Positions 26,967-39,093 of a stretch of DNA of 64,000 bases are shown here, piece by piece. The notes below the pieces were generated by a model. The model worked only from the letters and a program-made list of their open reading frames with translations, did not search any database and had not been told where the DNA came from. Location of the stretch: positions 1,612,001 to 1,676,000 of the forward strand of contig NZ_CP119787.1 of NCBI RefSeq assembly GCF_029338255.1, in the 5' to 3' direction. Every line of letters begins with the position of its first letter. The stretch's first letter is position 1. The stretch comes from Haloarcula halobia (lineage in GTDB: Archaea > Halobacteriota > Halobacteria > Halobacteriales > Haloarculaceae). The position numbers were made by a program, and so were the translations under genes.

Positions 26967-28277
26967 TCAGGCCGACGCGCCGACGAGGTCGCCCGCCTTC
27001 GCGCGCGAGCGCTCGACGATCGCCGGGCGGGCCTCGAACTCGATGACGACCTGGTCGCCGTAGTCGACGGTCTCGACGTGGGCGTGGTCGTGGATCCACG
27101 AGACGAGGCTCATGGTGTCGTCGGTCATCGGCAGCACGAGGCGTTCGCGCTCGTAGTCGGGCAGTTCGGCGTCGATGCGCTCGGCGAGGGCCTCGACGTT
27201 GAGGCCCTCCTGTGCGCTGACTGCCACGGGGTTCGGGGCCAGTGCCGAGAGGGCCTCCTTCTTCCGGCGGACCTCCTCGTCGTCGACCTTGTCGGTCTTG
27301 TTCAGGACGGTGACGATGGGGGCCTCGTTGCGCTCGTAGAGGGTGTCGTGGCTGGTCACCAGCTTCTCGCGTATCTCCTCGACGGACTCGGAGACGTCGA
27401 CGACCAGCAAGACCAGATCCGCGCGATAGACCGAGTCCAGCGTCGACTTGAACGACTCGACCAGCCAGTGGGGCAGGTCCTGGATGAACCCGACGGTGTC
27501 GGTGACCAGTACCTCGCGCTTGCCCACTTCGGCGCGACGGGTCGTCGTCCCCAGCGTGGTAAAGAGGCGGTCCTCGCTCTCGGCGGTCGTATCGAGGTCC
27601 GGGTGGAGGTCCTCGTTCTCGTCGACCTCGAGGTCGGCCGCGAGACGGCGCAACAGCGTCGACTTCCCGGCGTTGGTGTAGCCCGCCAGCGCGACCAGGT
27701 CGAACCCCGACTCGCGGCGCTGCTCGCGGCGGTGTTGCTCGGTCTCCTCGATGGACGCGAGCTCGTCCCGGATGTTCGAGATCTGCTTTTTGATGTCCTC
27801 CTCGCGACTCTCGTCGTACTCGCCGAGCCCCATGAACCCGGGGCGCTCGTCGCGCTTCGCGAGGCTGGCCTTGGCCTCGGCGCGCGGGAGCTCGTAGCGC
27901 AGTTCGGCGAGTTCGACCTGGAGCTGGGCCTTCCGCGTGCGGGCCCGTTGCCCGAAAATCTCGAGGATGAGCCGGAACCGGTCGATGACGCGGACGCCGC
28001 TCATCAGCTCGTTCCCGATGTTGTAGGTCTGGTAGGGGCCCAGCTGGTTGTCGAAGACGACGATCGTCGCGTCCTCGCGAGCGACCGCGTTGGCCAGGCG
28101 CGCCACCTTCCCCTCCCCGATGTGGTAGGCCGGGTCCTCGGTGCGCGTCTGGGTTATCTCCGCGACGACGTCGTAGCCCGCCGCGCGCGCGAGGTCACGT
28201 ATCTCCCCGGTGTCTGCGGTGCCGCTGTCGACTCGTTTCGCGATGACCGCTCGTTCCGTGGTGTCTGTCGCCGTCAC
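26967..28277 (-). CDS. hflX: GTPase HflX
   Basis: HflX binds ribosomes and can split stalled ones. The 436-residue protein has the N-terminal HflX domain with VVFDNQLGPYQTYNI, a coiled-coil linker, then the G domain with AGYTNAGKSTLL (G1), DTVGFIQDLPHWL (G3) and LNKTDKV (G4). Start GTG 28277 was chosen because a TATA box is centred 27 nt before it; an in-frame TTG at 28286 is less likely. Confidence 0.9.
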   Translation of the reverse strand: MTATDTTERAVIAKRVDSGTADTGEIRDLARAAGYDVVAEITQTRTEDPAYHIGEGKVARLANAVAREDATIVVFDNQLGPYQTYNIGNELMSGVRVIDRFRLILEIFGQRARTRKAQLQVELAELRYELPRAEAKASLAKRDERPGFMGLGEYDESREEDIKKQISNIRDELASIEETEQHRREQRRESGFDLVALAGYTNAGKSTLLRRLAADLEVDENEDLHPDLDTTAESEDRLFTTLGTTTRRAEVGKREVLVTDTVGFIQDLPHWLVESFKSTLDSVYRADLVLLVVDVSESVEEIREKLVTSHDTLYERNEAPIVTVLNKTDKVDDEEVRRKKEALSALAPNPVAVSAQEGLNVEALAERIDAELPDYERERLVLPMTDDTMSLVSWIHDHAHVETVDYGDQVVIEFEARPAIVERSRAKAGDLVGASA

Positions 28278-28299
28278 TCGCTTCAAGGTACGTCGTCCG

Positions 28300-28310
28300 T
28301 TTATTTAATC
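28300..28310 (-). promoter_or_regulatory. TATA box of hflX
   Basis: Minus-strand gattaaataaa is centred 27 nt before GTG 28277 and fixes the hflX start. Confidence 0.6.
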
Positions 28311-28587
28311 TGCAGGGTGGGGTCCGGTCGTGTGCGCACACCGGCCCGCACCCGGAGGCGTTGCACCGTCGCGCGGGTAGCCGTGGTATAGACGAGTCGC
28401 ACCGTTCCTGCCGGTGCTGTGGCGAGCGACCGGTGACCGGCCTCGTCGCGACGTCGCGCAGACGCCGTTGTCTCAACGCGACACCCGCCGTCGGGGCCCG
28501 TCCGGAACGGGCCTCTCGACGCCGTCGAGCAGTGACCTGGCGTCGGTAGCGACTTCTGACGCACCGCTACTCGGCGTCGCGCTGTGG

Positions 28588-28592
28588 AAAAA
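28588..28592 (-). terminator. T-run after the candidate small gene
   Basis: Five T residues on the minus strand lie 15 nt after the stop codon of the 35-residue gene. Short T-runs are typical archaeal termination signals; no hairpin is needed. Confidence 0.35.
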
Positions 28593-28606
28593 TGGGTCGC
28601 AGGTGG

Positions 28607-28714
28607 TTACGCGGCAATGCTCGCGGCCGCGATGAACGACCAGCGGGTACCGCTGGAGGTCTCGGTTTCTTTCTTCGCTGCCTTCGTCGTGTTTCGGGGG
28701 TGTTTCCAGTTCAT
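28607..28714 (-). CDS. Candidate 35-residue protein
   Basis: The frame runs ATG 28714 to TAA 28607 and encodes MNWKHPRNTTKAAKKETETS followed by SGTRWSFIAAASIAA. The basic N-terminus and short hydrophobic end suggest a small soluble or membrane-associated protein. Support is indirect: a TATA box centred 28 nt before the ATG, as in leaderless haloarchaeal genes, and a T-run after the stop. No homologue is recognised. It could also be a small RNA transcribed from the same promoter. Confidence 0.4.
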   Translation of the reverse strand: MNWKHPRNTTKAAKKETETSSGTRWSFIAAASIAA

Positions 28715-28737
28715 CACGACTACATACTCCCTCTGTG

Positions 28738-28746
28738 CGTATAAAG
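28738..28746 (-). promoter_or_regulatory. TATA box of candidate small gene
   Basis: Minus-strand ctttatacg is centred 28 nt before the ATG at 28714. Confidence 0.5.
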
Positions 28747-29212
28747 TGTTCGATATCTTATATATTGTCGTGGTTATTGATTAACAACGAGGACTGTGAA
28801 AGATATGTTTTCAGGCGTATCGACGCGAAATCCCACGACGGTACCGACGTATCGGACGGGGCAGCCCTGGTACCTATCGGAATTTCGACCTGTCCTGGCA
28901 CCCCGTCAGGAGCCGTTTCGACTGCTCGGCGAGTCCGACGCCTGTAGTCGAGTCCGCTGCAACCGCCCTGCGCATCCGGCTGGATGGGAGGTACCAGTCC
29001 CCGCCGGCCGCCTGCCGATGGCCCGTCGGGTGAGGGGCCGGAGTCCGGTGTCTCTCCCCTGTGACGTGCACTTCGGCGCTGTTTTCACTCCTGATACTCC
29101 AGGTTACCCCGCTTTTGTTCCCCAGTCTCCAGAATCGGCACCCAATTCTCCCCTTCGATATCTTGAACCCGCCCAAACTGAGCGCCAAATCGTGGTAGTA
29201 TGTGGCAAGATA

Positions 29213-29221
29213 GTACTATAA
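29213..29221 (+). promoter_or_regulatory. TATA box of UPF0058 gene
   Basis: gtactataa is centred about 30 nt before the ATG at 29249. Confidence 0.55.
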
Positions 29222-29248
29222 CCCTCCGTCTGTTATGCTGTTGTATCC

Positions 29249-29485
29249 ATGAGGAAGCAGGAGCTCATCCATCTTCACAGCCTGCTCGCGCAGGTACAGA
29301 ACCACTACGAAGCCGACACAGGATCCGAGGTCGCCCAAGCGGAGTACACGGCGCTCGGCGTCAAGCCGACGTCCATCCACAAATCGAAGACCGACCACAA
29401 AGACGCCGTTTTTGCGCTCGCCGACGGCCTGACCGACGACATGCTCGAGCGCAGCGACGAACCGCTGACGCTCACCGCCGACTGA
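29249..29485 (+). CDS. UPF0058 family protein
   Basis: The 78-residue protein starts MRKQELIHLHSLLAQV and ends its conserved part with GVKPTSIHKSKTDHKDAVFAL, matching the archaeal UPF0058 family. The function is unknown. Several histidines could bind metal. It has its own TATA box and probably a T-run terminator, so it is a single-gene unit. Confidence 0.88.
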   Translation: MRKQELIHLHSLLAQVQNHYEADTGSEVAQAEYTALGVKPTSIHKSKTDHKDAVFALADGLTDDMLERSDEPLTLTAD

Positions 29486-29517
29486 ACCCTTCTGTGTCGG
29501 TATCCACAGTCCCCCCC

Positions 29518-29523
29518 TTTTTT
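29518..29523 (+). terminator. T-run after UPF0058 gene
   Basis: Six T residues follow a run of C residues 33 nt after the stop codon; a weak 4-bp stem precedes them. Confidence 0.4.
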
Positions 29524-29586
29524 CCGCCAGCCACCGGCTTCTCGCCCACCGGCGTCCTCACGTCCGCTCGCTGCCCTGCCACTACG

Positions 29587-29596
29587 TTTAAATATA
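29587..29596 (+). promoter_or_regulatory. TATA box of ribbon-helix-helix gene
   Basis: tttaaatata is centred about 31 nt before the ATG at 29623, implying a very short leader. Confidence 0.6.
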
Positions 29597-29622
29597 CCCT
29601 TGCTGAACCCCAGGGTAGTCAG

Positions 29623-29853
29623 ATGCCGAAAATAGAGATCTCCGTTCCGGAACACCTCGAGATGCAGATTTCACAGCTGGTCGACCAGGGCGAGTTCCTC
29701 AACCGCGAGGACGCCTTCGAGAGCCTCCTCTCGACCGGACTCAAGGCCTACAAGGTCAGCGGCCCCAGCGAGGAAAACGACGAACCGGGCTTCGAGGACG
29801 ATCCGCTGGAGGACAGCGGGATGATGGGCCACGACGACGAGTACGTCTTCTGA
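29623..29853 (+). CDS. Small ribbon-helix-helix-like protein
   Basis: The 76-residue protein begins MPKIEISVPEHLEMQISQLV, then QGEFLNREDAFESLLSTGLKA: a beta strand and two helices as in CopG/MetJ-type DNA-binding dimers. The last 25 residues are strongly acidic and end GMMGHDDEYVF, a tail that recurs in haloarchaeal homologues. A regulator role is inferred; no target is known. The TATA box supports this ATG over the longer frame. Confidence 0.75.
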   Translation: MPKIEISVPEHLEMQISQLVDQGEFLNREDAFESLLSTGLKAYKVSGPSEENDEPGFEDDPLEDSGMMGHDDEYVF

Positions 29854-29892
29854 GTGTGCAAGTGTGGTACGCGGTACCTCAACCCTCAGTCA

Positions 29893-29900
29893 ACTTATAG
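29893..29900 (+). promoter_or_regulatory. TATA box of aIF1A
   Basis: acttatag is centred 26 nt before GTG 29923 and selects that codon as a leaderless start. Confidence 0.6.
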
Positions 29901-29922
29901 GCCGTGGGGGCGTAGTCTACCC

Positions 29923-30219
29923 GTGAGCGAAGATACAGGGCGACGGAACCTCCGTATGCCTACAAACGACGAGCTGTTCGCGGTCGTAACTGAACACCTG
30001 GGCGGGAACCACGTCCGAATCCGCTGTGAGGACGGCGAGACGCGTCTGGGCCGCATCCCCGGCCGGATGAAGTTCCGCACGTGGATCAACGAGGACGACA
30101 TCGTCCTCGCCGAACCGTGGGACTGGCAGGACGAGAAGGCAAACATCGAGTGGCGCTACACCGGCCAGGACGCCGACCAGCTCCGTGCCGAGGGCCACGT
30201 CGACTCGCTGACCGCCTGA
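29923..30219 (+). CDS. eif1a: Translation initiation factor aIF1A
   Basis: The 98-residue OB-fold protein promotes scanning and subunit joining at the small-subunit A site. [36 protein letters not shown] and [19 protein letters not shown] are family hallmarks. The start is a GTG at 29923, supported by the TATA position and by homologues that begin just before GRRNLRMP; the ATG 12 codons in would cut this conserved part. It is the last protein gene before the rRNA operon. Confidence 0.92.
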   Translation: MSEDTGRRNLRMPTNDELFAVVTEHLGGNHVRIRCEDGETRLGRIPGRMKFRTWINEDDIVLAEPWDWQDEKANIEWRYTGQDADQLRAEGHVDSLTA

Positions 30220-30447
30220 AGTTTTCTGTACCCTGTCTCGATGCGTCCGAGCGACAGCTCCAGGTCTCCTGTGAGTCGGCCGTGTGCCGACGGTCGCTGC
30301 GCCGCCGGCCCCGACACACTGGCCCGACGCAACCGGCAGTCCGTCCGCGAGGGGCTCTGGACGCGCGTGACCACTCGTGCGCACGCGGACGAAAACTCGA
30401 CTGCGCGTTCGCGGGGCGCAACCTGCCCGTCTGCGACGACGTAGGCC

Positions 30448-30455
30448 TCTATATC
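30448..30455 (+). promoter_or_regulatory. Possible upstream rRNA promoter
   Basis: tctatatc lies about 200 bp before the main rRNA promoter. Haloarchaeal rrn operons often have tandem promoters, but no start-site consensus is visible here. The remaining 30220-30650 DNA shows no gene. Confidence 0.3.
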
Positions 30456-30653
30456 TCTGTGTACTCCGGGAGAGACTATTGTCGGTCTCCGGTCCCGCCG
30501 CTGGATGCCCGGCGAACCGTGCGTCGGTGTATCAATCAGAACGCGAACCATTTCTACCACCGACCCTCCGCTGTCGTGCGGTTCGGTGTGTGACGGCGTG
30601 ACGGCACGTACGAGCCATGTGGGGTCTGCACAGGGTGGGTCTGAGACGAGTCA

Positions 30654-30663
30654 TTTATATATA
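30654..30663 (+). promoter_or_regulatory. Main rRNA operon promoter
   Basis: tttatatata is followed about 26 nt later by aatgcgaagg (30680-30689), which resembles the TGCGAACG-type start site of haloarchaeal rRNA promoters. The distance to mature 16S is about 290 nt. Confidence 0.7.
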
Positions 30664-30846
30664 CCCCTCTCCTCGGAAGAAATGCGAAGGTCGCACGGGG
30701 CACCACCCCGGGCGAACACGGTCCGACGCGTCCTCGCGACGTTCGGGCCGTTCGCAGAGAGCACGTCGACGTCGCTTCGGCGACACCGACTCTCTCGACC
30801 GATGAGGATTCCACCCCTGCGGTCCGCCGTCAAGATGGAATCTGAT

Positions 30847-30872
30847 GTGAGCCCACGGACCCATACAGCAGT
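30847..30872 (+). other. 16S processing stem, 5' strand
   Basis: This segment pairs with 32509-32535. Nine pairs (gtgagccca), a one-base bulge opposite, three pairs, an A/C mismatch, then thirteen pairs (cccatacagcagt). It would loop out the whole 16S. A separate perfect hairpin (ccatcgat/atcgatgg, 30875-30897) follows. Confidence 0.75.
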
Positions 30873-30971
30873 TACCATCGATACTGGAAATCGATGGGTT
30901 ACGCTTCCGACGGAGTGATACCACACTCAGACGTTGCATCGCGCAACGCCCGCCGCTGACTCAGTCAGCAC

Positions 30972-32439
<1,468 letters not shown>

Positions 32440-32508
32440 ACAGAACGGGACTGGGGCACTGCCCCAGCCCACAATCGTTGTCGGCATCCGCCGACGACAC
32501 CGAAGCGG

Positions 32509-32535
32509 ACTGCTGTATGGGCCCGCTGGGCTCAC
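32509..32535 (+). other. 16S processing stem, 3' strand
   Basis: This is the complement of 30847-30872 and begins 70 nt after the 16S 3' end. At first sight the part from 32520 looks like a tRNA acceptor strand, but it belongs to this stem. Confidence 0.75.
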
Positions 32536-32769
32536 GAGACCTATCCGAGGCGGATACCCCTCGCGGGGTGTCGGGTGCAACTCCCGACGGGTCCGTATCT
32601 CGTGTCACGCCCGAACCGAGCCCCTTAAGTGTGGGACGGCGCTCGGACGTGATACGACGACTGATGCACCAACCCGGGTGAAACCGCGGTTGGGAAGGGT
32701 CGACTCGCCCACCTCTCCCACCTTGGGGGCGAGAATGAAACCGTGTGTACGTGCGATCCAGGCGTCCAC
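32536..32769 (+). other. 16S-23S spacer without tRNA gene
   Basis: The spacer folds into several hairpins, for example acccc/ggggt near 32560, gtcggg/cccgac near 32570, ccaacc/ggttgg near 32670 and tcgccc/gggcga near 32707. None combines an acceptor stem, anticodon arm and T-arm, so the tRNA-Ala usual in haloarchaeal spacers is missing. Confidence 0.7.
32624..32630 (+). promoter_or_regulatory. Possible internal spacer promoter
   Basis: cttaagt in the spacer, flanked by ccgagc and gctcgg, resembles the internal promoters reported in haloarchaeal rRNA spacers. The evidence is the motif only. Confidence 0.3.
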
Positions 32770-32801
32770 TGGACTCGTTCAACTACAGTTCAACGAGTCA
32801 C
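32770..32801 (+). other. 23S processing stem, 5' strand
   Basis: The outer part tggactcgttcaa and inner part cgagtcac pair with 35758-35770 and 35740-35747. The middle is interrupted, with only tac able to pair; this is where a bulge-helix-bulge endonuclease site would be expected. Confidence 0.7.
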
Positions 32802-32809
32802 AATTGACG

Positions 32810-35727
<2,918 letters not shown>

Positions 35728-35739
35728 ATCATACGCACT

Positions 35740-35770
35740 GTGACTCGTCGAGAGTATTTGAACGAGTCCA
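35740..35770 (+). other. 23S processing stem, 3' strand
   Basis: Complement of the segment at 32770-32801; gtgactcg and ttgaacgagtcca are the paired blocks. Confidence 0.7.
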
Positions 35771-35854
35771 GGCGCAAACTGGATCGCACGATTACACACG
35801 GTTCTAGGACCGACCGAGACCGGTATCATCACGGTTCGACTCCGTGACTCGGCG

Positions 35855-35976
35855 TTAAGGCGGCCATAGCGGCGGGGTTGCCTCCCGTACCCATCCCGAA
35901 CACGGAAGATAAGCCCGCCAGCGTTCCGGTGAGTACTGGAGTGCGCGAGCCTCTGGGAAACTCGGTTCGCCGCCGA
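35855..35976 (+). rRNA. rrf: 5S ribosomal RNA
   Basis: The 122-nt sequence starts ttaaggcggccatagcgg and contains cccatcccgaacacggaag and gcgcgagcctctgggaaa, all typical of haloarchaeal 5S. It lies about 130 nt after 23S. No tRNA-Cys follows it. Confidence 0.95.
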
Positions 35977-35992
35977 CCACTCATACCTTATT

Positions 35993-36035
35993 GCTCGCAC
36001 GGAGAGCCATCTGCGGCTCTGCGTGCGGGCTTTTT
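35993..36035 (+). terminator. rRNA operon terminator
   Basis: A 16-bp stem with one mismatch (gctcgcacggagagcc with its partner at 36015-36030) and a 6-nt loop is followed by five T residues. It lies 16 nt after 5S. Confidence 0.8.
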
Positions 36036-36061
36036 GTATTTATACAGCGACCTCGACAGCC

Positions 36062-36220
36062 GTGAGTGCCGGATTTGTCTGTGCCGGCCGACGCTCGCAC
36101 GTGCTCGACCGCGGCGTCACCGTCGTCTCCTGTCGGGACTCGCTGGACGGTCGTGACGCCGACGCGGTCGACCTGCTCGAGGGCGTGACGGCCGTCCCGA
36201 CGGCGATATGGGGGAGTTGA
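36062..36220 (+). CDS. Possible 52-residue protein after rRNA operon
   Basis: A GTG at 36062 opens a frame ending TGA at 36220. Codons are GC-rich at the third position like real genes, and the product includes VTVVSCRDSLDGRDADAVDL. A TATA-like tttatac lies only about 20 nt upstream, too close for a normal promoter. It may be a small gene or the tail of a lost gene. No family is recognised. Confidence 0.3.
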   Translation: MSAGFVCAGRRSHVLDRGVTVVSCRDSLDGRDADAVDLLEGVTAVPTAIWGS

Positions 36221-36238
36221 CCCGACGGCAGGCCCCGA

Positions 36239-37021
36239 TCACTCGATGAGGGACAGGATCCGGTCGTAGTACGCCCCGAAGTCCTGGTCGGAGCGCGACC
36301 GGGGGCGTTCGACATCGATGGCGACGATCTCGCGGACCCGCCCGGGTTCCTTGGCCATCACGACGACGCGGTCGGCCAGTTTGACGGCTTCTTCGACGTC
36401 GTGGGTGACAAAGAGGACGGTCTTGCCCGTCTCCGACCAGATGTCGAGCAGTTCGTCCTGGAGCATCTTCTTGGTCTGGGCGTCGACGGCCCCGAACGGT
36501 TCGTCCATCAGCAGGAGGCCGGGGTCGACCGCGAGCGCGCGGGCGAGCGCGACCCGCTGTTTCATCCCGCCCGAGAGGTCCCGCGGGTACCTGTCGCCGA
36601 AGCCGTCGAGGCCCACGAGGTCGAGCAGCGCGTCGACGCGCCGGCGCCGGTCGGCTTCGGGGACGCCCTGTTTCTCCATACCGAAGGCGACGTTGCCGGC
36701 GACGGTGCGCCACGGGAAGAGGTGGTACTCCTGGAAGACCAGGCCCAGGTCGGGGCCGGGCCCGTCGACTCGGTCGCCGTCGAGGAAGACGCCGCCCGTG
36801 GTCGCTGCTTCCAGCCCCGCGATGATACGGAACAGCGTGGTCTTCCCACAGCCGGAGGGGCCGACGATACAGACGAACTCGCCGGGCTCGACCTCGACGG
36901 AGACGTCGTCCAGTGCCTGCACGGGCCCGTTCCCGCTCGACCCGGGGTAGCGCTTGCCCACGCCGTCGATGCGGACGCGGGGGGTCTCGTCCGGACCGAG
37001 GCCGGCGTCGGTCAGCGCCAC
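36239..37021 (-). CDS. ABC transporter ATPase, SsuB/TauB type
   Basis: The 260-residue ATPase has Walker A GPSGCGKTT (54-62), the VFQEYHLFPWRTV Q-loop, signature LSGGMKQR, Walker B LLLMDEPFGAVD and switch His in THDVEEA. This pattern is that of the nitrate/sulfonate/taurine group. The GTG at 37021 overlaps the permease 3' end by 10 bp, so translation is coupled. It completes an importer with the two genes upstream. Confidence 0.88.
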   Translation of the reverse strand: MALTDAGLGPDETPRVRIDGVGKRYPGSSGNGPVQALDDVSVEVEPGEFVCIVGPSGCGKTTLFRIIAGLEAATTGGVFLDGDRVDGPGPDLGLVFQEYHLFPWRTVAGNVAFGMEKQGVPEADRRRRVDALLDLVGLDGFGDRYPRDLSGGMKQRVALARALAVDPGLLLMDEPFGAVDAQTKKMLQDELLDIWSETGKTVLFVTHDVEEAVKLADRVVVMAKEPGRVREIVAIDVERPRSRSDQDFGAYYDRILSLIE

Positions 37022-37815
37022 GCCAGAACCCTCCGCTGGACCGCCCGGAAGGAGACGTCGACGATCAGGAAGAGCAGACTCAACACCAGGATGTAGGTGA
37101 TGACGACGTCGACCTGGAGGTTGTTCGAGGCGCGCAGGATGCGCCGGCCGATGCCGGGGACGCCGAATATCTCGGAGGCGACGACGAGCATCCAGCAGCG
37201 GCCGATGCCGGTCCGGATGCCGGTCGAGATCTCGGGGAGCGCGGCCGGGATGACGACCGCACGGATCTGCTCGACGTCGCCCTGGACGCCGAGGCTGCGC
37301 GCGACGTCGAGCAGGTCCTCGGAGACCCCCTCGACGCCGCCGTAGGTGGCGTAGAAGTTGATCCAGAACGCGCCGACGGCGATGATGAACGCCGCGCCCG
37401 CGTGGTTGATGCCCAGCCACGCGATGGCGAAGCCGATGAGCGCTAGCGGCGGCACCGGCCGGAGGACGCGCACGACGGGCGCGGTGACGTCGTCCAACAG
37501 CGGACTCCAGGCGAGCGCGATACCGGTGGCGACGCCCGCGGCGGTGCCGACGACGGCCCCCGGGATCCAGTGGAGGATGCTGTTGCCGAGCGCCGTCGCC
37601 ATCCCGCCCGAGGTAGCCTCCTCGAAAAACGTCGCCGCGACGGCGACGGGCGAGGGGAGGACGTACGACGGCTGGACGAGCGAGACGGCAAACCAGAGGC
37701 CGACGAACGCGGCGACCCCGACGACGCCGCGCAGTGCGCGCCGCCCGTCGAGGCCCCCGAACGGGTCGCCGCTCTCCTCGGACCGCTCTACTGTCTCTCC
37801 GACGTCGATAGCCAT
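37012..37815 (-). CDS. ABC transporter permease, SsuC/TauC type
   Basis: The 267-residue protein has about six membrane helices, with the first near residue 33-50. ARSLGVQGDVEQIRAVVIPAALPEISTGI is the EAA loop that contacts the ATPase. The family imports sulfonates, nitrate, taurine or thiamine precursors; the substrate here is unknown. It follows the binding-protein gene by 13 bp. Confidence 0.87.
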   Translation of the reverse strand: MAIDVGETVERSEESGDPFGGLDGRRALRGVVGVAAFVGLWFAVSLVQPSYVLPSPVAVAATFFEEATSGGMATALGNSILHWIPGAVVGTAAGVATGIALAWSPLLDDVTAPVVRVLRPVPPLALIGFAIAWLGINHAGAAFIIAVGAFWINFYATYGGVEGVSEDLLDVARSLGVQGDVEQIRAVVIPAALPEISTGIRTGIGRCWMLVVASEIFGVPGIGRRILRASNNLQVDVVITYILVLSLLFLIVDVSFRAVQRRVLAWR

Positions 37816-37828
37816 GCTCGTACCCCTC

Positions 37829-38839
37829 CTACAGGCTCTCGTAGGCGCCGTAGTCGAATATCTCCTCCAGCGCCAACTGCGACTCTATCTGTCCGTTTTG
37901 GGCAGCGAACTGGGAGAATATCTCCGTCCCGTTCTCGATCTCCCGCGGGTCGGTCACGAAGTTCGAGAGCGGTCCCTGGAGCGCCGAGAGCGCCTGGTCG
38001 GCGGGCATCCCGATGCCCGTCTCGACGATGTCGGCGGTCCGTTCGGGGTTGTTCTGGATGAACTCCGTCGCGCGGACGTGCTGTTCGAGGAACTGGGTGG
38101 CCACGGTCGAGTCGCGGACGTCGTCGCTCATCAGCGTCACCGCGGCCGGCTGGCCGGGCATGACGTCGCCAGCGAGCCTGAACACCTGGACCGGCGCGTC
38201 GGCCGCTTCGGCCCGGGTCGGGACCGGTTCCATGATGGAGGACCCGTCGATCTCGCCGTTGGCGATGGCCTGGAAGACGGCGTTGGCCCCGTTGATCTCG
38301 ACGATGTCGACCTGCGAGGTGTCGACCTCCGCTTGCTGGAGCCAGTAGCGCAGCAACACGTCGGGGACCGACCCCTGCGGGAAGGTCCCGAAACGGAACT
38401 TCCGGCCCTTCTCCTCGCGCCAGACCGAGAACGCGTCGGCCCCGTGGTCCTCCCACAGCGCCTGGAGGTCCTCGTGGGCCATGATTGCCATCGGTTCCTT
38501 GATGTTGGCCGCCGTGACCTTCGCCGGGATGCCCCGGTCGATGACGATCATCGAGGGGACGATGCCGAACATCGCCACGTCGAGTTCGCCGCCGCCGTAG
38601 GCCTGGACGATGGCCGGGCCGTCGGTGAACTCGCGGGCGTCGATGGTCGCGTCGACGTCGTCGAAGTACCCCTCCTGGTCCATCACGAAGTACTGGAGGT
38701 CCGGGAAGATGGGCATGTACGCGAGGGTCACCTCGTCGCTCCCGCCCAGCCCGAGACATCCGGTGAGACCCACCGTCGCGGTGGTACCGGCACCGGCCAG
38801 AAACGCGCGCCTCGAGACGCTTGCTGTGTTGTCTGCCAT
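37829..38839 (-). CDS. Substrate-binding lipoprotein of ABC importer
   Basis: The 336-residue protein has a Tat signal (SRRAFLAGAG) with lipobox TGC, so it is exported folded and anchored by C28. The mature part is an NMT1/SsuA/TauA-type binding protein, with LAYMPIFPDLQYFVMDQEGYF and QAYGGGELDVAMFG. Thiamine-precursor, sulfonate or similar small ligands are possible. It is the first gene of the three-gene importer. Confidence 0.87.
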   Translation of the reverse strand: MADNTASVSRRAFLAGAGTTATVGLTGCLGLGGSDEVTLAYMPIFPDLQYFVMDQEGYFDDVDATIDAREFTDGPAIVQAYGGGELDVAMFGIVPSMIVIDRGIPAKVTAANIKEPMAIMAHEDLQALWEDHGADAFSVWREEKGRKFRFGTFPQGSVPDVLLRYWLQQAEVDTSQVDIVEINGANAVFQAIANGEIDGSSIMEPVPTRAEAADAPVQVFRLAGDVMPGQPAAVTLMSDDVRDSTVATQFLEQHVRATEFIQNNPERTADIVETGIGMPADQALSALQGPLSNFVTDPREIENGTEIFSQFAAQNGQIESQLALEEIFDYGAYESL

Positions 38840-38860
38840 TGACTGGAGCTAGCGGTGGCG

Positions 38861-38870
38861 CCGTTTATCC
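38861..38870 (-). promoter_or_regulatory. TATA box of ABC importer operon
   Basis: Minus-strand ggataaacgg is centred about 27 nt before the ATG at 38839. Confidence 0.5.
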
Positions 38871-39093
38871 GGACGGTCGGGGGCAAGGACTTCGACAATC
38901 GGGAACGACGCGGGGAGGGTGAACTGGTGGGTAATCCCCCCGTTCCGGCCACTCGAGGGCGTCTCGGCTCGAGCGGGCCGTCCCAGGTAGTGGACCTATT
39001 TGCCGGTAAACGCCACAATTCAAGTCAGAGGACCGACGAGATGCCGGTTTCAGGTTACGTCGAGGTTACCGGCCGTGACGGCGATTGCCGCCG

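Larger units (their letters stand above)
28287..29212. other. Long sparse region upstream of hflX
   Basis: Apart from the candidate small gene at 28607-28714 and its promoter, no gene is supported here. From 28311 to 28590 the sequence is GC-rich with several short inverted repeats, such as gcccgt/acgggc near 28497-28512, and resembles no RNA gene I know. Around 28740-28800 it is AT-rich. A plus-strand open frame from about 28796 to 29221 has poor codon use and is not called. Confidence 0.5.

Noticed and set aside
28796-29221. Plus-strand open frame after an AT-rich promoter-like region
   Set aside because: The product is Pro/Arg-rich with few acidic residues, unlike haloarchaeal proteins, and no family is seen.
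32521-32605. tRNA-like segment (gggcccg ... cgggtcc) in the 16S-23S spacer
   Set aside because: The first part belongs to the 16S processing stem, and no proper anticodon arm or TTC loop exists.
35805-35854. T-arm-like hairpin with a ttcgact loop before 5S
   Set aside because: No matching acceptor strand or anticodon arm is found upstream, so it is not a tRNA; it could be a spacer hairpin.
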